A stretch of 64,000 nt of DNA from Bacillus ndiopicus (GTDB lineage Bacteria > Bacillota > Bacilli > Bacillales_A > Planococcaceae), in assembly GCF_000612805.1 (NCBI RefSeq), contig NZ_HG964403.1, positions 558,001 to 622,000 on the forward strand, in the 5' to 3' direction. The number at the start of each line of letters is the position of its first letter. Position 1 is the first letter of the stretch. Positions 8,506 through 18,840 of the stretch are shown here, piece by piece. Both the position numbers and the translations under genes were made by a program. Under the pieces are notes generated by a model that saw only the letters and a program-made list of their open reading frames with translations, was not told the DNA's origin and did not search any database.

Positions 8506-10635
8506 ATGCAATTTAAACAAACTGAAGATAACCGTCCTCCTTTAGAGCAATTTGGACGCAATTTAGTTGAAGAAGTGAAAAAAGGGAAAATGGATCCAGT
8601 TATTGGGCGGGATGAAGAAATTCGCAATGTTATTCGAATTTTAACCCGCAAAACGAAAAACAATCCGGTATTAATTGGCGAGCCTGGTGTTGGTAAAACT
8701 GCAATTGTAGAAGGATTAGCGCAGCGCATTGTGCGCAAGGATGTGCCAGAGGGATTGAAGGATGCGCAAGTTTATGAACTTGATATGAGTGCATTAATTG
8801 CAGGGGCGAGCTATCGTGGGCAGTTTGAAGAGCGCTTAAAGGCTGTGCTAAAGCAAGTAAAAGACTCGGAAGGGCGCATTATTTTATTTATCGATGAAAT
8901 TCATACGATTGTTGGAGCAGGAAAGACAGATGGGGCAATGGATGCTGGTAATATGCTGAAACCAATGCTGGCACGTGGTGAGCTACATTGTATTGGAGCG
9001 ACAACTTTAGATGAATACCGTATGTATATTGAGAAGGACCCTGCTTTAGAGCGTCGCTTCCAGCAAGTGTTGGTACGTGAACCTTCAACTGCGGATACAG
9101 TGTCAATTTTACGTGGCTTGAAGGAACGTTTTGAACTACATCATGGTGTACGCATCCATGACCGTGCCATTATTGCGGCAGCAGAATTATCAAATCGTTA
9201 TATTACGGAGCGCTTTTTACCAGATAAAGCAATTGATTTAATCGATGAAGCATGTGCGATGATTCGTACAGAAATCGATTCAATGCCGCAGGAGCTTGAT
9301 ACAATTAAGCGTCGTTTAATGCAACTTGAAATTGAAGAACAGGCATTGCAAAAGGAAAAGGATGAGGCGAGTAAAAAGCGTCTTGAAGCATTGCGCAGTG
9401 AGCTAGCAACATTAAAGGAATCATCTAATGAGATGTTGAAGCAATGGGAAACGGAAAAAGCGGGCTTGCAATTAATTCAAAAGAAACGTGAGCAGCTTGA
9501 CAAATATCGCCGTGATTTAGAAGATGCTGAAAGTAAGTACGATTTAAATAAAGCAGCTGAGCTTCGCCATGGTAAAATACCAACATTAGAAAAAGAGCTA
9601 GCTGGACTTGAAATAACATTAAATGCTGATGAGATGCGTTTGCTACGTGAGGAAGTAACTGCTGAAGAAATTGCAGCAATTGTTGCACGTTGGACAGGTA
9701 TACCTGTAACGAAGCTTGTAGAAGGGGAGCGTGAAAAGCTACTGCGTTTAAAAGATGTTCTACATGAACGTGTTGTAGGGCAGGATAACGCAGTGACACT
9801 TGTAACTGAGGCAGTATGGCGCGCGCGAGCAGGTATTAAAGATCCAACAAAGCCAATTGGTTCATTTTTATTTTTAGGACCTACAGGTGTCGGAAAAACA
9901 GAACTGGCCAAAGCTTTAGCTGCGCAATTATTTGACTCAGAGGACCACTTTATCCGTATTGATATGAGCGAATATATGGAGAAGCATAGCGTTTCTCGAC
10001 TTGTCGGTGCACCTCCAGGCTATGTTGGCTATGAAGAAGGTGGGCAGTTGACAGAGGCTGTTCGCCGTAATCCATATGCGGTTGTGCTGCTTGATGAAAT
10101 TGAAAAGGCACATCCTGATGTTGCAAATATTTTATTACAGGTACTTGATGATGGGCGCATTACTGATAGTCAAGGGCGCAATGTTAATTTCAGCAATACG
10201 GTTATTATTATGACATCTAATATCGGCTCTAACTATTTATTAGAAAATAGTGCAGAGGCGGATGCGCTTGTTATGACAGCGTTACGTCAGCATTTCAAAC
10301 CAGAGTTGCTAAATCGTGTTGATGATATTATTACGTTCCATGCATTAACGGATGAGCATTTCTACGCAATTGCTTGGAAATATATACAAGAGCTACAGCA
10401 TCGCATTGCAGAGCAGGAAATTACAGTGGATGTTGATGATGCGGTTGTTCGCTGGGTAGTTGAACAAGGTGTCGATGCCAAGTTCGGTGCGCGTCCATTA
10501 AAGCGCTTTGTGCAACGCCATATTGAAACAGCTGTGGCAAAAGCATTGTTGCAAGGGGATGTATTGCCAGGAGATACGTTAAAAGTAACACTTGTCAATG
10601 GTGCAATTCATATTGAGAAAAATAATACAAGATAA
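8506..10635 (+). CDS. clpB: ClpB-type AAA+ disaggregase lacking the N-terminal Clp-N domain
   Basis: Hsp100 chaperone of 709 aa. AAA-1 has Walker A GEPGVGKT (58-65) and Walker [10 protein letters not shown] full coiled-coil middle domain follows, as in ClpB rather than ClpC/ClpE. AAA-2 has GPTGVGKT (458-465) and [13 protein letters not shown], then the ClpB D2-small domain. Full-length ClpB is about 860 aa; the missing part is the N-terminal substrate domain. The start is well supported: GGGAGG RBS, promoter and CtsR site all lie just upstream, so this is not an annotation artefact. Related short ClpB forms arise elsewhere by internal initiation. Expected partner: DnaK. Confidence 0.9.
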   Translation: MQFKQTEDNRPPLEQFGRNLVEEVKKGKMDPVIGRDEEIRNVIRILTRKTKNNPVLIGEPGVGKTAIVEGLAQRIVRKDVPEGLKDAQVYELDMSALIAGASYRGQFEERLKAVLKQVKDSEGRIILFIDEIHTIVGAGKTDGAMDAGNMLKPMLARGELHCIGATTLDEYRMYIEKDPALERRFQQVLVREPSTADTVSILRGLKERFELHHGVRIHDRAIIAAAELSNRYITERFLPDKAIDLIDEACAMIRTEIDSMPQELDTIKRRLMQLEIEEQALQKEKDEASKKRLEALRSELATLKESSNEMLKQWETEKAGLQLIQKKREQLDKYRRDLEDAESKYDLNKAAELRHGKIPTLEKELAGLEITLNADEMRLLREEVTAEEIAAIVARWTGIPVTKLVEGEREKLLRLKDVLHERVVGQDNAVTLVTEAVWRARAGIKDPTKPIGSFLFLGPTGVGKTELAKALAAQLFDSEDHFIRIDMSEYMEKHSVSRLVGAPPGYVGYEEGGQLTEAVRRNPYAVVLLDEIEKAHPDVANILLQVLDDGRITDSQGRNVNFSNTVIIMTSNIGSNYLLENSAEADALVMTALRQHFKPELLNRVDDIITFHALTDEHFYAIAWKYIQELQHRIAEQEITVDVDDAVVRWVVEQGVDAKFGARPLKRFVQRHIETAVAKALLQGDVLPGDTLKVTLVNGAIHIEKNNTR

Positions 10636-10690
10636 AAAGTTGCAGGAGAAGCAGGCAGTAGTGCCGCTTTTCCTACAACTTTTCGTTTTT
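10635..10690 (+). terminator. Terminator of the clpB-like gene
   Basis: Imperfect long stem AAAAGTTGCAGGA...TCCTACAACTTTT, with a T-run after CG. It overlaps the convergent DUF2929 stop. Confidence 0.8.
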
Positions 10691-10889
10691 AATGGCTATC
10701 AGCGTCTGCTATTGGATCGTTTGGAATAATTGCAGAAACGATAAATACTAAAATACTTACTGCTACAGAAAGTATGGCTGCTAAACCAAAGTTAGGGACT
10801 ACACCTAAAATTGAGCTTACTACATAAGTTAACATTGATACAAGTAGGAATGACCAAATAAATGTCATAATGTATTGCATTTGTTTCAC
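10689..10889 (-). CDS. Small membrane protein, DUF2929/YjzD-like
   Basis: 66 aa with two predicted TM helices (FIWSFLLVSMLTYVVSSIL and ILSVAVSILVFIVSAIIP) and a short polar tail. It resembles the DUF2929 family that sits next to fabH-fabF in Bacilli (B. subtilis YjzD). RBS AGAGGTG lies upstream of the ATG. Function is not established. Confidence 0.72.
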   Translation of the reverse strand: MKQMQYIMTFIWSFLLVSMLTYVVSSILGVVPNFGLAAILSVAVSILVFIVSAIIPNDPIADADSH

Positions 10890-10914
10890 CTCTATTTAGA
10901 CTTTTGTATATCAT

Positions 10915-11084
10915 TTTAATCCAGCTTCAGCGGGTTATCAAGCTCCCGTTGAATCAAGATAAAGCCTCTGGCATATTGAAAGGAGGGGTCGGTTAATCGT
11001 TGTCACAAAACGCAACAGTTATAAATTAACTTCTTCTCAATTAGTTAAAAAACTAAGTTTAAATTAGCCGAGGCGAAATAGATT
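10915..11084 (+). repeat. Dispersed intergenic repeat A, degenerate copy
   Basis: Contains the left hairpin module CTTCAGCGGGT...TTGAATCAAGATAAAG followed by CCTCTGGCA, and ends with TTAGCCGAGGCGAAAT. These are the conserved blocks of the family seen at 14791, 16282, 25794, 37692, 40327 and 45590. The middle has diverged. It lies between the DUF2929 gene and the fabH promoter. Confidence 0.6.
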
Positions 11085-11178
11085 AAATAATCACATCTTT
11101 AATATAATACCACACGTTATGTAAAAATAAAATTACTGTTTTATAAACAATTGTGAAGGTTATTTGAAAAAGAATTTC

Positions 11179-11224
11179 TTGCGATTCGAAAAATTGTTAG
11201 CTATAATTAGTACCAAGTATTAAT
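11179..11224 (+). promoter_or_regulatory. fabH-fabF promoter with overlapping FapR operator
   Basis: TTGCGA (11179-11184), 17-bp spacer, TATAAT (11202-11207). The FapR-type palindrome ATTAGTACCAAGTATTAAT occupies 11206-11224 and matches the classical site ATTAGTACCTGATACTAAT at 15 of 19 positions. FapR would block RNA polymerase unless malonyl-CoA is bound. Confidence 0.88.
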
Positions 11225-11255
11225 AATTAGTGTTAACCAAGAAAGGGGACGCTGT

Positions 11256-12194
11256 ATGAACGCAGGGATTATCGGTGTCGGAAAATACGTACCAGAAAAA
11301 GTAGTAACAAATGAGGACTTAGAAAAAATTTTAGATACAAGTGATGAGTGGATTCGTACACGTACAGGCATCGAGGCACGTAGAATTGCGGGCGATGATG
11401 AGGACACGTCGGATATGGCATATAAAGCTGCTTTAGCGGCGATAGAAAACGCAGGCATTACTGCTGAGCAAATTGGTTTAATTTTAGTAGCAACTGTTAC
11501 ACCAGATCAGGCATTTCCAACTGTAGCATGTCAAATACAGGAGGCACTTGGGGCAAAAAATGCAGCAGCTATGGATGTATCAGCAGCTTGTTCTGGCTTT
11601 ATGTATGGTTTAATTACAGCGAAGCAATTTGTCGAAAGCAGCAGCTATGACTATGTACTTGTAGTTGGTGTTGAAAAGCTTTCTAAAATTATCGATTGGC
11701 AGGATCGCAATACAGCGGTATTATTTGGCGATGGAGCAAGCGCAGCTATTGTCTCAAAAGTATCTGAGGGGCGCGGTATTTTGTCGTTCGAGCTTGGTGC
11801 AGACGGCACTGGAGGCAAATATTTGTGCATGGATGAGCGCAATGCGATTGCAATGAATGGCCGAGAAGTATTTAAATTTGCAGTACGTCAAATGGGTGAG
11901 TCAGCAATGAAAGTTGTTGAGAAAGCAGGTTATAATAAAGAGGATGTGGATTATTTAATTCCGCATCAAGCGAATATTCGCATCATGGAAGCTGCTCGCG
12001 AACGTTTAGGTTTACCAGAAGAAAAAATGTCGAAAACGATTCATAAATATGGCAATACTTCAGCAGCTTCAATAGGCTTATCTTTAGCAGATGATTTAGC
12101 TGAAGGTAAAATTAAAGATGATGATTTAATCGTATTAGTTGGATTTGGTGGCGGTCTAACATGGGGCGCTGTCACACTACGTTGGGGAAAATAA
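11256..12194 (+). CDS. fabH: Beta-ketoacyl-ACP synthase III FabH
   Basis: Condenses an acyl-CoA primer with malonyl-ACP to start fatty-acid chains; in branched-chain fatty acid makers it accepts iso/anteiso primers. 312 aa, full length. Catalytic triad: C112 (DVSAACSGF), H237 (LIPHQANIR), N267 (YGNTSAAS). The start ATG has AAAGGGGACG upstream. First gene of a two-gene operon with fabF under a FapR operator, matching B. subtilis fabHA-fabF. Confidence 0.96.
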   Translation: MNAGIIGVGKYVPEKVVTNEDLEKILDTSDEWIRTRTGIEARRIAGDDEDTSDMAYKAALAAIENAGITAEQIGLILVATVTPDQAFPTVACQIQEALGAKNAAAMDVSAACSGFMYGLITAKQFVESSSYDYVLVVGVEKLSKIIDWQDRNTAVLFGDGASAAIVSKVSEGRGILSFELGADGTGGKYLCMDERNAIAMNGREVFKFAVRQMGESAMKVVEKAGYNKEDVDYLIPHQANIRIMEAARERLGLPEEKMSKTIHKYGNTSAASIGLSLADDLAEGKIKDDDLIVLVGFGGGLTWGAVTLRWGK

Positions 12195-12213
12195 TACTAG
12201 AGGGGGAATAGAC

Positions 12214-13452
12214 ATGACAAAACGTAGAGTTGTAGTAACAGGAATTGGAGCAGTGACACCTCTTGGAACGACTGCTGAAGCAACATGGGATGCTATTAAA
12301 GCTGGTAAATCGGGTGTTGGTCCATTAACACGCGTAGATGCAGAGAAATTTACAGCAAAAGTAGCGGCTGAAATAACTGATTTTGATATTGAACAATTTG
12401 TTGAGCGTAAAGAGGCTCGTAAAATGGACCGCTTTACACAATATGCGGTTGCAGCATCTATGATGGCTAAAAAGGATGCTAATTTAACGATTACTGAGGA
12501 AATGGCACCACGTGTAGGTGTATGGATTGGCTCAGGTATCGGTGGTATGGAAACATATGAGCAGCAATTTTTAACTTTCCAAGAGCGTGGAGCTCGTCGC
12601 GTAAGTCCGTTCTTTATTCCGATGCTTATTCCTGATATGGCTTCAGGTCAAGTATCGATTTATCTAGGAGCAAAGGGACCAAACTCATGCTCAGTAACAG
12701 CGTGTGCTTCTGGTACAAATTCAATTGGTGATGCATTCAAAGTAATTGAACGCGGAGATGCAGATGTAATGATTACAGGTGGAGCAGAGGCACCAATTGT
12801 TAATTTAGCGATTGCAGGTTTTACTGCAAATACAGCACTTACAACAAACGCTGACCCAGCAACAGCAAGTCGCCCATTTGACAAAGATCGTGATGGCTTC
12901 GTTATTGGTGAGGGTGCAGGTATTGTTATTTTAGAAGAGCTTGAGCATGCTTTAGCACGTGGTGCGAAAATATATGGTGAAGTAGTCGGCTATGGTTCGA
13001 CAGGTGATGCTCATCATATTACAGCGCCAGCACCAGAGGGTGAAGGTGCAGCTCGTGCGATGCAGCAGGCATTAAATGATGCAGGTGTTGAACCAAATGC
13101 AGTGGGCTACATTAATGCACACGGTACAAGTACGCCATATAATGACTTATTTGAAACACAAGCGGTAAAAACTGTATTTGGTGAACATGCATATAAACTG
13201 GCAATGAGCTCAACGAAATCGATGACAGGTCATTTATTAGGTGCTGCTGGTGGTGTTGAAGCGATCTTTACTGTTTTAGCATTGCATGAGGGGATTTTAC
13301 CACCAACAATTAATTTGCACACACCAGATCCAGAGTGTGATTTAGACTATATACCAAACGAAGCAAGAAAAGCTTCTGTAGAATATGCATTAAGTAACTC
13401 ACTCGGCTTTGGTGGTCATAATGCGTGTTTATTATTCAAAAAATTTAATTAA
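12214..13452 (+). CDS. fabF: Beta-ketoacyl-ACP synthase II FabF
   Basis: Elongation condensing enzyme of type II fatty-acid synthesis, 412 aa. Cys nucleophile C164 in [11 protein letters not shown]; the two histidines lie in [11 protein letters not shown] and [15 protein letters not shown]. The RBS is GAGGGGG nine bases before ATG, 19 bp after fabH. It ends at a strong terminator. Confidence 0.96.
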   Translation: MTKRRVVVTGIGAVTPLGTTAEATWDAIKAGKSGVGPLTRVDAEKFTAKVAAEITDFDIEQFVERKEARKMDRFTQYAVAASMMAKKDANLTITEEMAPRVGVWIGSGIGGMETYEQQFLTFQERGARRVSPFFIPMLIPDMASGQVSIYLGAKGPNSCSVTACASGTNSIGDAFKVIERGDADVMITGGAEAPIVNLAIAGFTANTALTTNADPATASRPFDKDRDGFVIGEGAGIVILEELEHALARGAKIYGEVVGYGSTGDAHHITAPAPEGEGAARAMQQALNDAGVEPNAVGYINAHGTSTPYNDLFETQAVKTVFGEHAYKLAMSSTKSMTGHLLGAAGGVEAIFTVLALHEGILPPTINLHTPDPECDLDYIPNEARKASVEYALSNSLGFGGHNACLLFKKFN

Positions 13453-13453
13453 G

Positions 13454-13490
13454 AAAAATGCGTCGAGATTTCGCCTCGACGCATTTTTTA
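13454..13490 (+). terminator. fabHF operon terminator
   Basis: AAAATGCGTCGAG / CTCGACGCATTTTTT with a seven-base loop and T-run. Confidence 0.93.
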
Positions 13491-13550
13491 CATTTTAGTT
13501 GAATATTTCTGTATGGAAAGGATGATGTTATCGTACGTTTTGCTTTATTT

Positions 13551-15112
<1,562 letters not shown>

Positions 15113-15118
15113 ACTGCC

Positions 15119-15148
15119 ATTATAATATATGTGTGCAAAAAAATGCAA
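15119..15148 (-). promoter_or_regulatory. trpS promoter
   Basis: Minus-strand TTGCAT (15143-15148), 18-bp spacer, TATAAT (15119-15124), about 60 bases before T-box Stem I. Confidence 0.75.
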
Positions 15149-15404
15149 TACTTTTGTATAAAGTAAAATTAAAAAGGTTAATCTTGTTGTAGTAACAGGG
15201 AACTTTTTCGAGCGATAAGCGTAATTGTAATTAGAAAGAACCTTTTCTCGATTATTTATAACTAATTGAGAAAAAAGAGTCAAACGCATGTTTTGTTGTA
15301 ACACAGTTTGGGTATAAGTATACTGTTATAAATATTATTTAATACGCTAGTAACAGTTGAGATTAGTTATATTTCATTATTTTTTTAAATTAAGGGGTTT
15401 TTTA

Positions 15405-15485
15405 TTGACATCCTATATTCAAAGTAAATGAAATAGTGTATAATGACCATAGTACTTAAATTAAATTAATTCTAAATTAAGAATT
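15405..15485 (+). promoter_or_regulatory. spx upstream regulatory region
   Basis: A perfect TTGACA (15405-15410) and a perfect TATAAT (15439-15444) are 28 bp apart, so they probably belong to two promoters. Downstream is a perfect inverted repeat AATTCT-N6-AGAATT (15468-15485) at the likely transcription start, a candidate operator. B. subtilis spx is controlled by PerR and YodB; this palindrome matches neither consensus well. The rest of 15150-15404 shows no gene. Confidence 0.5.
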
Positions 15486-15525
15486 CTATAATATAGTCGA
15501 TTCCAAAAAGGAAGGATGTGTTACA

Positions 15526-15924
15526 ATGAAAGTTACTTTATTTACATCACCAAGCTGTACATCTTGCCGTAAAGCAAAAGCATGGCTTGAAGAACATGAT
15601 ATCCCTTATTCAGAGCGTAATATTTTTTCAGAGCCATTAACAATTAGTGAAATTAAAGAAATTTTACGTATGACTGAAGATGGAACAGATGAGATTATTT
15701 CAACCCGCTCAAAGATTTTCCAAAAATTAAATGTTGATGTGGAAAATTTACCATTACAACGTTTATATGAGCTTATTCAAGAATATCCGGGGCTTTTACG
15801 TCGTCCGATTATTTTAGATGAGAAGCGATTACAGGTTGGTTACAATGAAGATGAAATTCGACGTTTCTTACCACGAGGTGTACGTGCTTTCCAATTACAA
15901 GAAGCACAGAGAATGGTTGATTAA
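15526..15924 (+). CDS. spx: Global thiol-stress regulator Spx
   Basis: ArsC-like protein, 132 aa, that binds the RNA polymerase alpha subunit and redirects transcription under disulfide stress. The redox switch CTSC is at C11 and C14, and the conserved Arg lies in LRRPIILD. The C-terminus ends AQRMVD, whereas B. subtilis Spx ends in a different short degron-like tail recognised by ClpXP with YjbH. RBS AAGGAAGGATG. Its control partners mecA and yjbH lie within 8 kb. Confidence 0.96.
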   Translation: MKVTLFTSPSCTSCRKAKAWLEEHDIPYSERNIFSEPLTISEIKEILRMTEDGTDEIISTRSKIFQKLNVDVENLPLQRLYELIQEYPGLLRRPIILDEKRLQVGYNEDEIRRFLPRGVRAFQLQEAQRMVD

Positions 15925-15926
15925 TG

Positions 15927-15965
15927 ATGGGTGCTACGTTGTTTAAAACGTAGCATCTTTTTATC
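15927..15965 (+). terminator. spx terminator
   Basis: GGTGCTACGTT / AACGTAGCATC hairpin followed by TTTTT. Confidence 0.85.
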
Positions 15966-16281
15966 TTGGGTAATTTACGAGCATAAAAATTTTGGTGAAA
16001 GAGAAGAGCCTCATCTCAAAGTATAGCACACCAGCAGAATAATTATGAAATTAACTAGGCGTAAAAAGATTTAAAATAGCTTAACAGTGGTGTAATTGAT
16101 GATTAAATTAGTAGGACTTGCCTTACTATTTATTACATAGTACAATGTAATCTCAATATTCTAATAATTACAATGCTAAATTTAAGTATTTTTATCGTTT
16201 TTGGTGTTTTTCCTTTTCATTTTTTACGGGAACATCATACAATAGAATTATAGAAAAGTATTGGCGCTTTCTATAATATAA
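15966..16281. other. Intergenic region spx-mecA, left part
   Basis: AT-rich, stops in all frames. It holds only a 13-codon ORF (16099-16140) without persuasive signals. No structured RNA recognised. Confidence 0.5.
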
Positions 16282-16412
16282 GTCAATTACACTTTAGCGT
16301 AATTGCGTAAGGAATTTTTTGAGCTGGCTTGAAAAATTCCATAAAAAAATCTATGACATCTGCCAAAGACTTCAATTTGATTAAGCGAGTGACCAAATAC
16401 GCGCTAAATTAG
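16282..16412 (-). repeat. Dispersed repeat A, degenerate copy
   Basis: On the minus strand: AATTTAGCGCGTATTTGGTC...TTGGCAGATGTCATAGATTTTTTT, then CAGCTCAAAAAATTCC and a degenerate TTACGCTAAAGTGTAATTGA end. Blocks and order match the 14791 copy. A GGCAAA...TTTTGCC hairpin follows at 16411-16436. Confidence 0.65.
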
Positions 16413-16558
16413 GCAAACGGAAAATCTATTTTGCCAAATCAAGATAAAAGTTTGTGGCATGTTCTACGGTTAAGAATATGTATGAAAAAGCTTCAAAAGT
16501 TGAATGATAATTTATACATGTTCGTTTAGCAAATGACTGTGAAGGGAGTTGAGGTCGA

Positions 16559-17209
16559 ATGGACATCGAACGCATCAATGACAATACATTAAAGCTGTTC
16601 ATTACGTATAGAGATATTGAGGATCGCGGCTATAGCAGAGAAGAAATTTGGTATAACCGTTCCAAAGGTGAAGAGCTATTTTGGGATGTCATGGCTGAAG
16701 TCAATACAGACGATTATTTTGATTTAGAAGGGCCAATTTGGATTCATGTTAACGCATCAGAGCAAGGACTTGAAGTAATTGTTACGCGTGCGAATATGAG
16801 CAGTGATGGCGAGAGCTTAACAAATAGCTTTGAAGAAAATCAAGATATCGCAGCACAGTTACGCGAAATGGAAGAAACCCTTTTAGAAACAATGGAAAAT
16901 GAAGATAATGAAGAAGGCACCAACTTATTGAGTGCTCGCTATAAATTTAAGGATATTGATGAACTAATTCCGGTTGCCAAACGTCTAGTAACATATGGAA
17001 CGGCATCATCATTATATAAATTGGACAATGAATACTATTTATCAGTCGATTTTTCAGATATGGCAGACGCCTATGAGCGTCGAAATGCAATCGCTATTTT
17101 AAAAGAGCATTTACAGCCAACGAAATTAACAATCCATCGCATTGAAGAATATGGTCAACCAATTATGCCAGAAGATTGTTTCGAAACGGTTATTCAATAT
17201 TTCGCATAG
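16559..17209 (+). CDS. mecA: Adaptor protein MecA
   Basis: ClpC adaptor and negative regulator of competence, 216 aa. The N-terminal substrate-binding domain begins MDIERINDNTLKLFITYRDI; an acidic linker (about 95-125, EENQDIAAQLREMEETLLE) leads to the C-terminal ClpC-activating domain. It delivers ComK and other substrates to ClpCP. ATG with GGGAGTTGAGG upstream. The neighbour order spx-mecA-coiA-pepF is as in B. subtilis. Confidence 0.95.
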   Translation: MDIERINDNTLKLFITYRDIEDRGYSREEIWYNRSKGEELFWDVMAEVNTDDYFDLEGPIWIHVNASEQGLEVIVTRANMSSDGESLTNSFEENQDIAAQLREMEETLLETMENEDNEEGTNLLSARYKFKDIDELIPVAKRLVTYGTASSLYKLDNEYYLSVDFSDMADAYERRNAIAILKEHLQPTKLTIHRIEEYGQPIMPEDCFETVIQYFA

Positions 17210-17213
17210 GAGA

Positions 17214-17247
17214 GGGCTGTCGGGAAAAACTACCCGACAGCTTTTTG
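17214..17247 (+). terminator. mecA terminator
   Basis: GGGCTGTCGGG / CCCGACAGC with eight-base loop and TTTTTG. Confidence 0.9.
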
Positions 17248-17280
17248 TATTTTTGCCCCGCATTAACGGATAGTAATTTA

Positions 17281-17343
17281 TTCTGCGACAAGTAATCGCA
17301 GGAGCAATAACTTTTCTGCGACGAGTAATCGCAGGAGCAATAA
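17281..17343 (+). repeat. Repeat B, two tandem copies
   Basis: Two 30-bp units, 33 bp apart, differ at one base: TTCTGCGAC(A/G)AGTAATC then GCAGGAGCAATAA. Each can fold as CTGCGA-N7-TCGCAG. The ends TGCGACGAG and GCAGGAGCA are shared with the copy at 20798-20830, where a longer centre is present. Confidence 0.8.
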
Positions 17344-17369
17344 TTTTCATATAGAGAATGTAATGACAG

Positions 17370-17531
17370 ATGTTTTTTTGCGTGAAAGCGACAGGTACAA
17401 GCTTTCCGCTTCAAAAATTAAGTGAAGCACAAATTAACCGCCTGTATAAGCTTGATTGAGGACACGTGATGATGGTAACAGAAGCATTACCACAGGATGA
17501 GGAGTACTTTGTTTGTGTTCCTCTTCATTAA
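17370..17531 (+). pseudogene. Possible decayed small ORF with in-frame stop
   Basis: A 53-codon frame reads MFFCVKATGTSFPLQ... and continues, after one TGA at 17457-17459, to DEEYFVCVPLH and TAA. The sequence looks protein-like (mixed charge, little low complexity), but no RBS or family is clear. It could be a gene remnant or chance. Confidence 0.25.
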
Positions 17532-17660
17532 TTGGTGAAACACCCACTCTTCGGAATCTTACTGTACTTAAGGATTTATGATTTGGAAAAATAATGCTAG
17601 TATTTGATTTGAAAACTCAGATAATTATTTTATAATGAAAGGAGAAAGGGAGGTGAAATT

Positions 17661-18794
17661 TTGTTAGTTGCTCACACCGAACAAGGAGAGCTATTTGTTA
17701 TTACACTAGACACATGTTTAAAAAAATTACAGCAATTGCGCCAAACTACCACATTTTATTGTCCACAATGTAAACAACCACTGCAATTAAAAATTGGACG
17801 AGTTAAAATACCACATTTTGCCCACATAAAATCAAATGCTTGTGATGCTTCTTTTGCAGAGGGAGAATCTGCTCAACATCTATTAGGGAAGCAACAGTTA
17901 TTTTCTTTTTTTCAGCAGCGAGTAGAAAATGTAGTTCTTGAAAGTTACTTATCCCCACTACAACAAAGACCTGATTTATTTGTTACACATTATAACAAAC
18001 ATTATGCGATTGAATTTCAGTGTAGTGTTATCCCATATAAACAAGTATTTGAGCGAACAGTAGGCTATGAAAGACATGCTATTGTCCCTCTATGGTTAGT
18101 AAAAACTCCGAATAAAATTCCTACATTTGGCATAAGAAAAATATCATTAAGCCAATTTTATCAACAATTTTTCATGCGCTATAAAGAGCAGGTTTATTTA
18201 ATCACATACGATACGGTTCATAGTCGCTTCATCTATTTTAGCAATTTACAATATGTGCAAGGCCGTACTTGGATTGCTAATGTACAGCCTTTGTCACTAG
18301 ATGCACAAAGTTTTCCCTTCTTTGTACCAAAACCATTAACAGAGCAGCACCTTAAAGAGATGTTCTTTTTATATCAGCAGCACCGAGCTAGTTTTTTCCG
18401 AACAAAGATTCTTTTTAATAGAAAAGGCTTAAACGATTTATTTTTACGTGGGCTTTACGAACAACGGTTAAATTTTGAGCAACTACCAAATTATATTGGT
18501 ATACCAATTAGCGGAGGAGAAGCCATTTCGTTATTTAGCGCAGAATGGCAAAGTCATTTATTTTTCTTTTTACACATTTTTAATTTAAAACTTAGTCAGC
18601 TAGATGAGCAAAAAATATATGCTTTTTTGAGATGGGCTAAATTGCCACAATCCACTGAAGGATTCTCAGCTATTAAGCGATATATTACTTTTTTATGTAA
18701 GATTGGTGTTGAATCAATTACTAATAAAATTGAAGATACGACGCTATTCTTGCATTTATTCAGCGAATTGATTGCATTTTCTGAAAAGAATTGA
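17661..18794 (+). CDS. coiA: Competence protein CoiA
   Basis: CoiA family, 377 aa, a nuclease-like protein needed for DNA transformation in Gram-positive bacteria. The N-terminal zinc-finger-like segment is CPQCKQPLQLKIG...IPHFAH; the PD-(D/E)XK-type core is QQRPDLFVTHYNKHYAIEFQ (D, E and the Q-x-S that follows). It starts at TTG 17661, with GGGAGGTG six bases before. The role in recombination during uptake is known for the family; whether this strain is transformable is not shown here. Confidence 0.88.
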   Translation: MLVAHTEQGELFVITLDTCLKKLQQLRQTTTFYCPQCKQPLQLKIGRVKIPHFAHIKSNACDASFAEGESAQHLLGKQQLFSFFQQRVENVVLESYLSPLQQRPDLFVTHYNKHYAIEFQCSVIPYKQVFERTVGYERHAIVPLWLVKTPNKIPTFGIRKISLSQFYQQFFMRYKEQVYLITYDTVHSRFIYFSNLQYVQGRTWIANVQPLSLDAQSFPFFVPKPLTEQHLKEMFFLYQQHRASFFRTKILFNRKGLNDLFLRGLYEQRLNFEQLPNYIGIPISGGEAISLFSAEWQSHLFFFLHIFNLKLSQLDEQKIYAFLRWAKLPQSTEGFSAIKRYITFLCKIGVESITNKIEDTTLFLHLFSELIAFSEKN

Positions 18795-18840
18795 GAAAAT
18801 AAAAGGGTATTTCGTAATATGATTTTTGGAGGCATTTATA

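Noticed and set aside
9425..9911. Long minus-strand ORFs opposite clpB
   Set aside because: Shadow frames of a conserved coding region; no RBS and repetitive Leu/Ser-rich composition typical of antisense frames.
17281..17343. CRISPR array
   Set aside because: Only two direct repeats with a 3-bp gap, no unique spacers and no cas genes.
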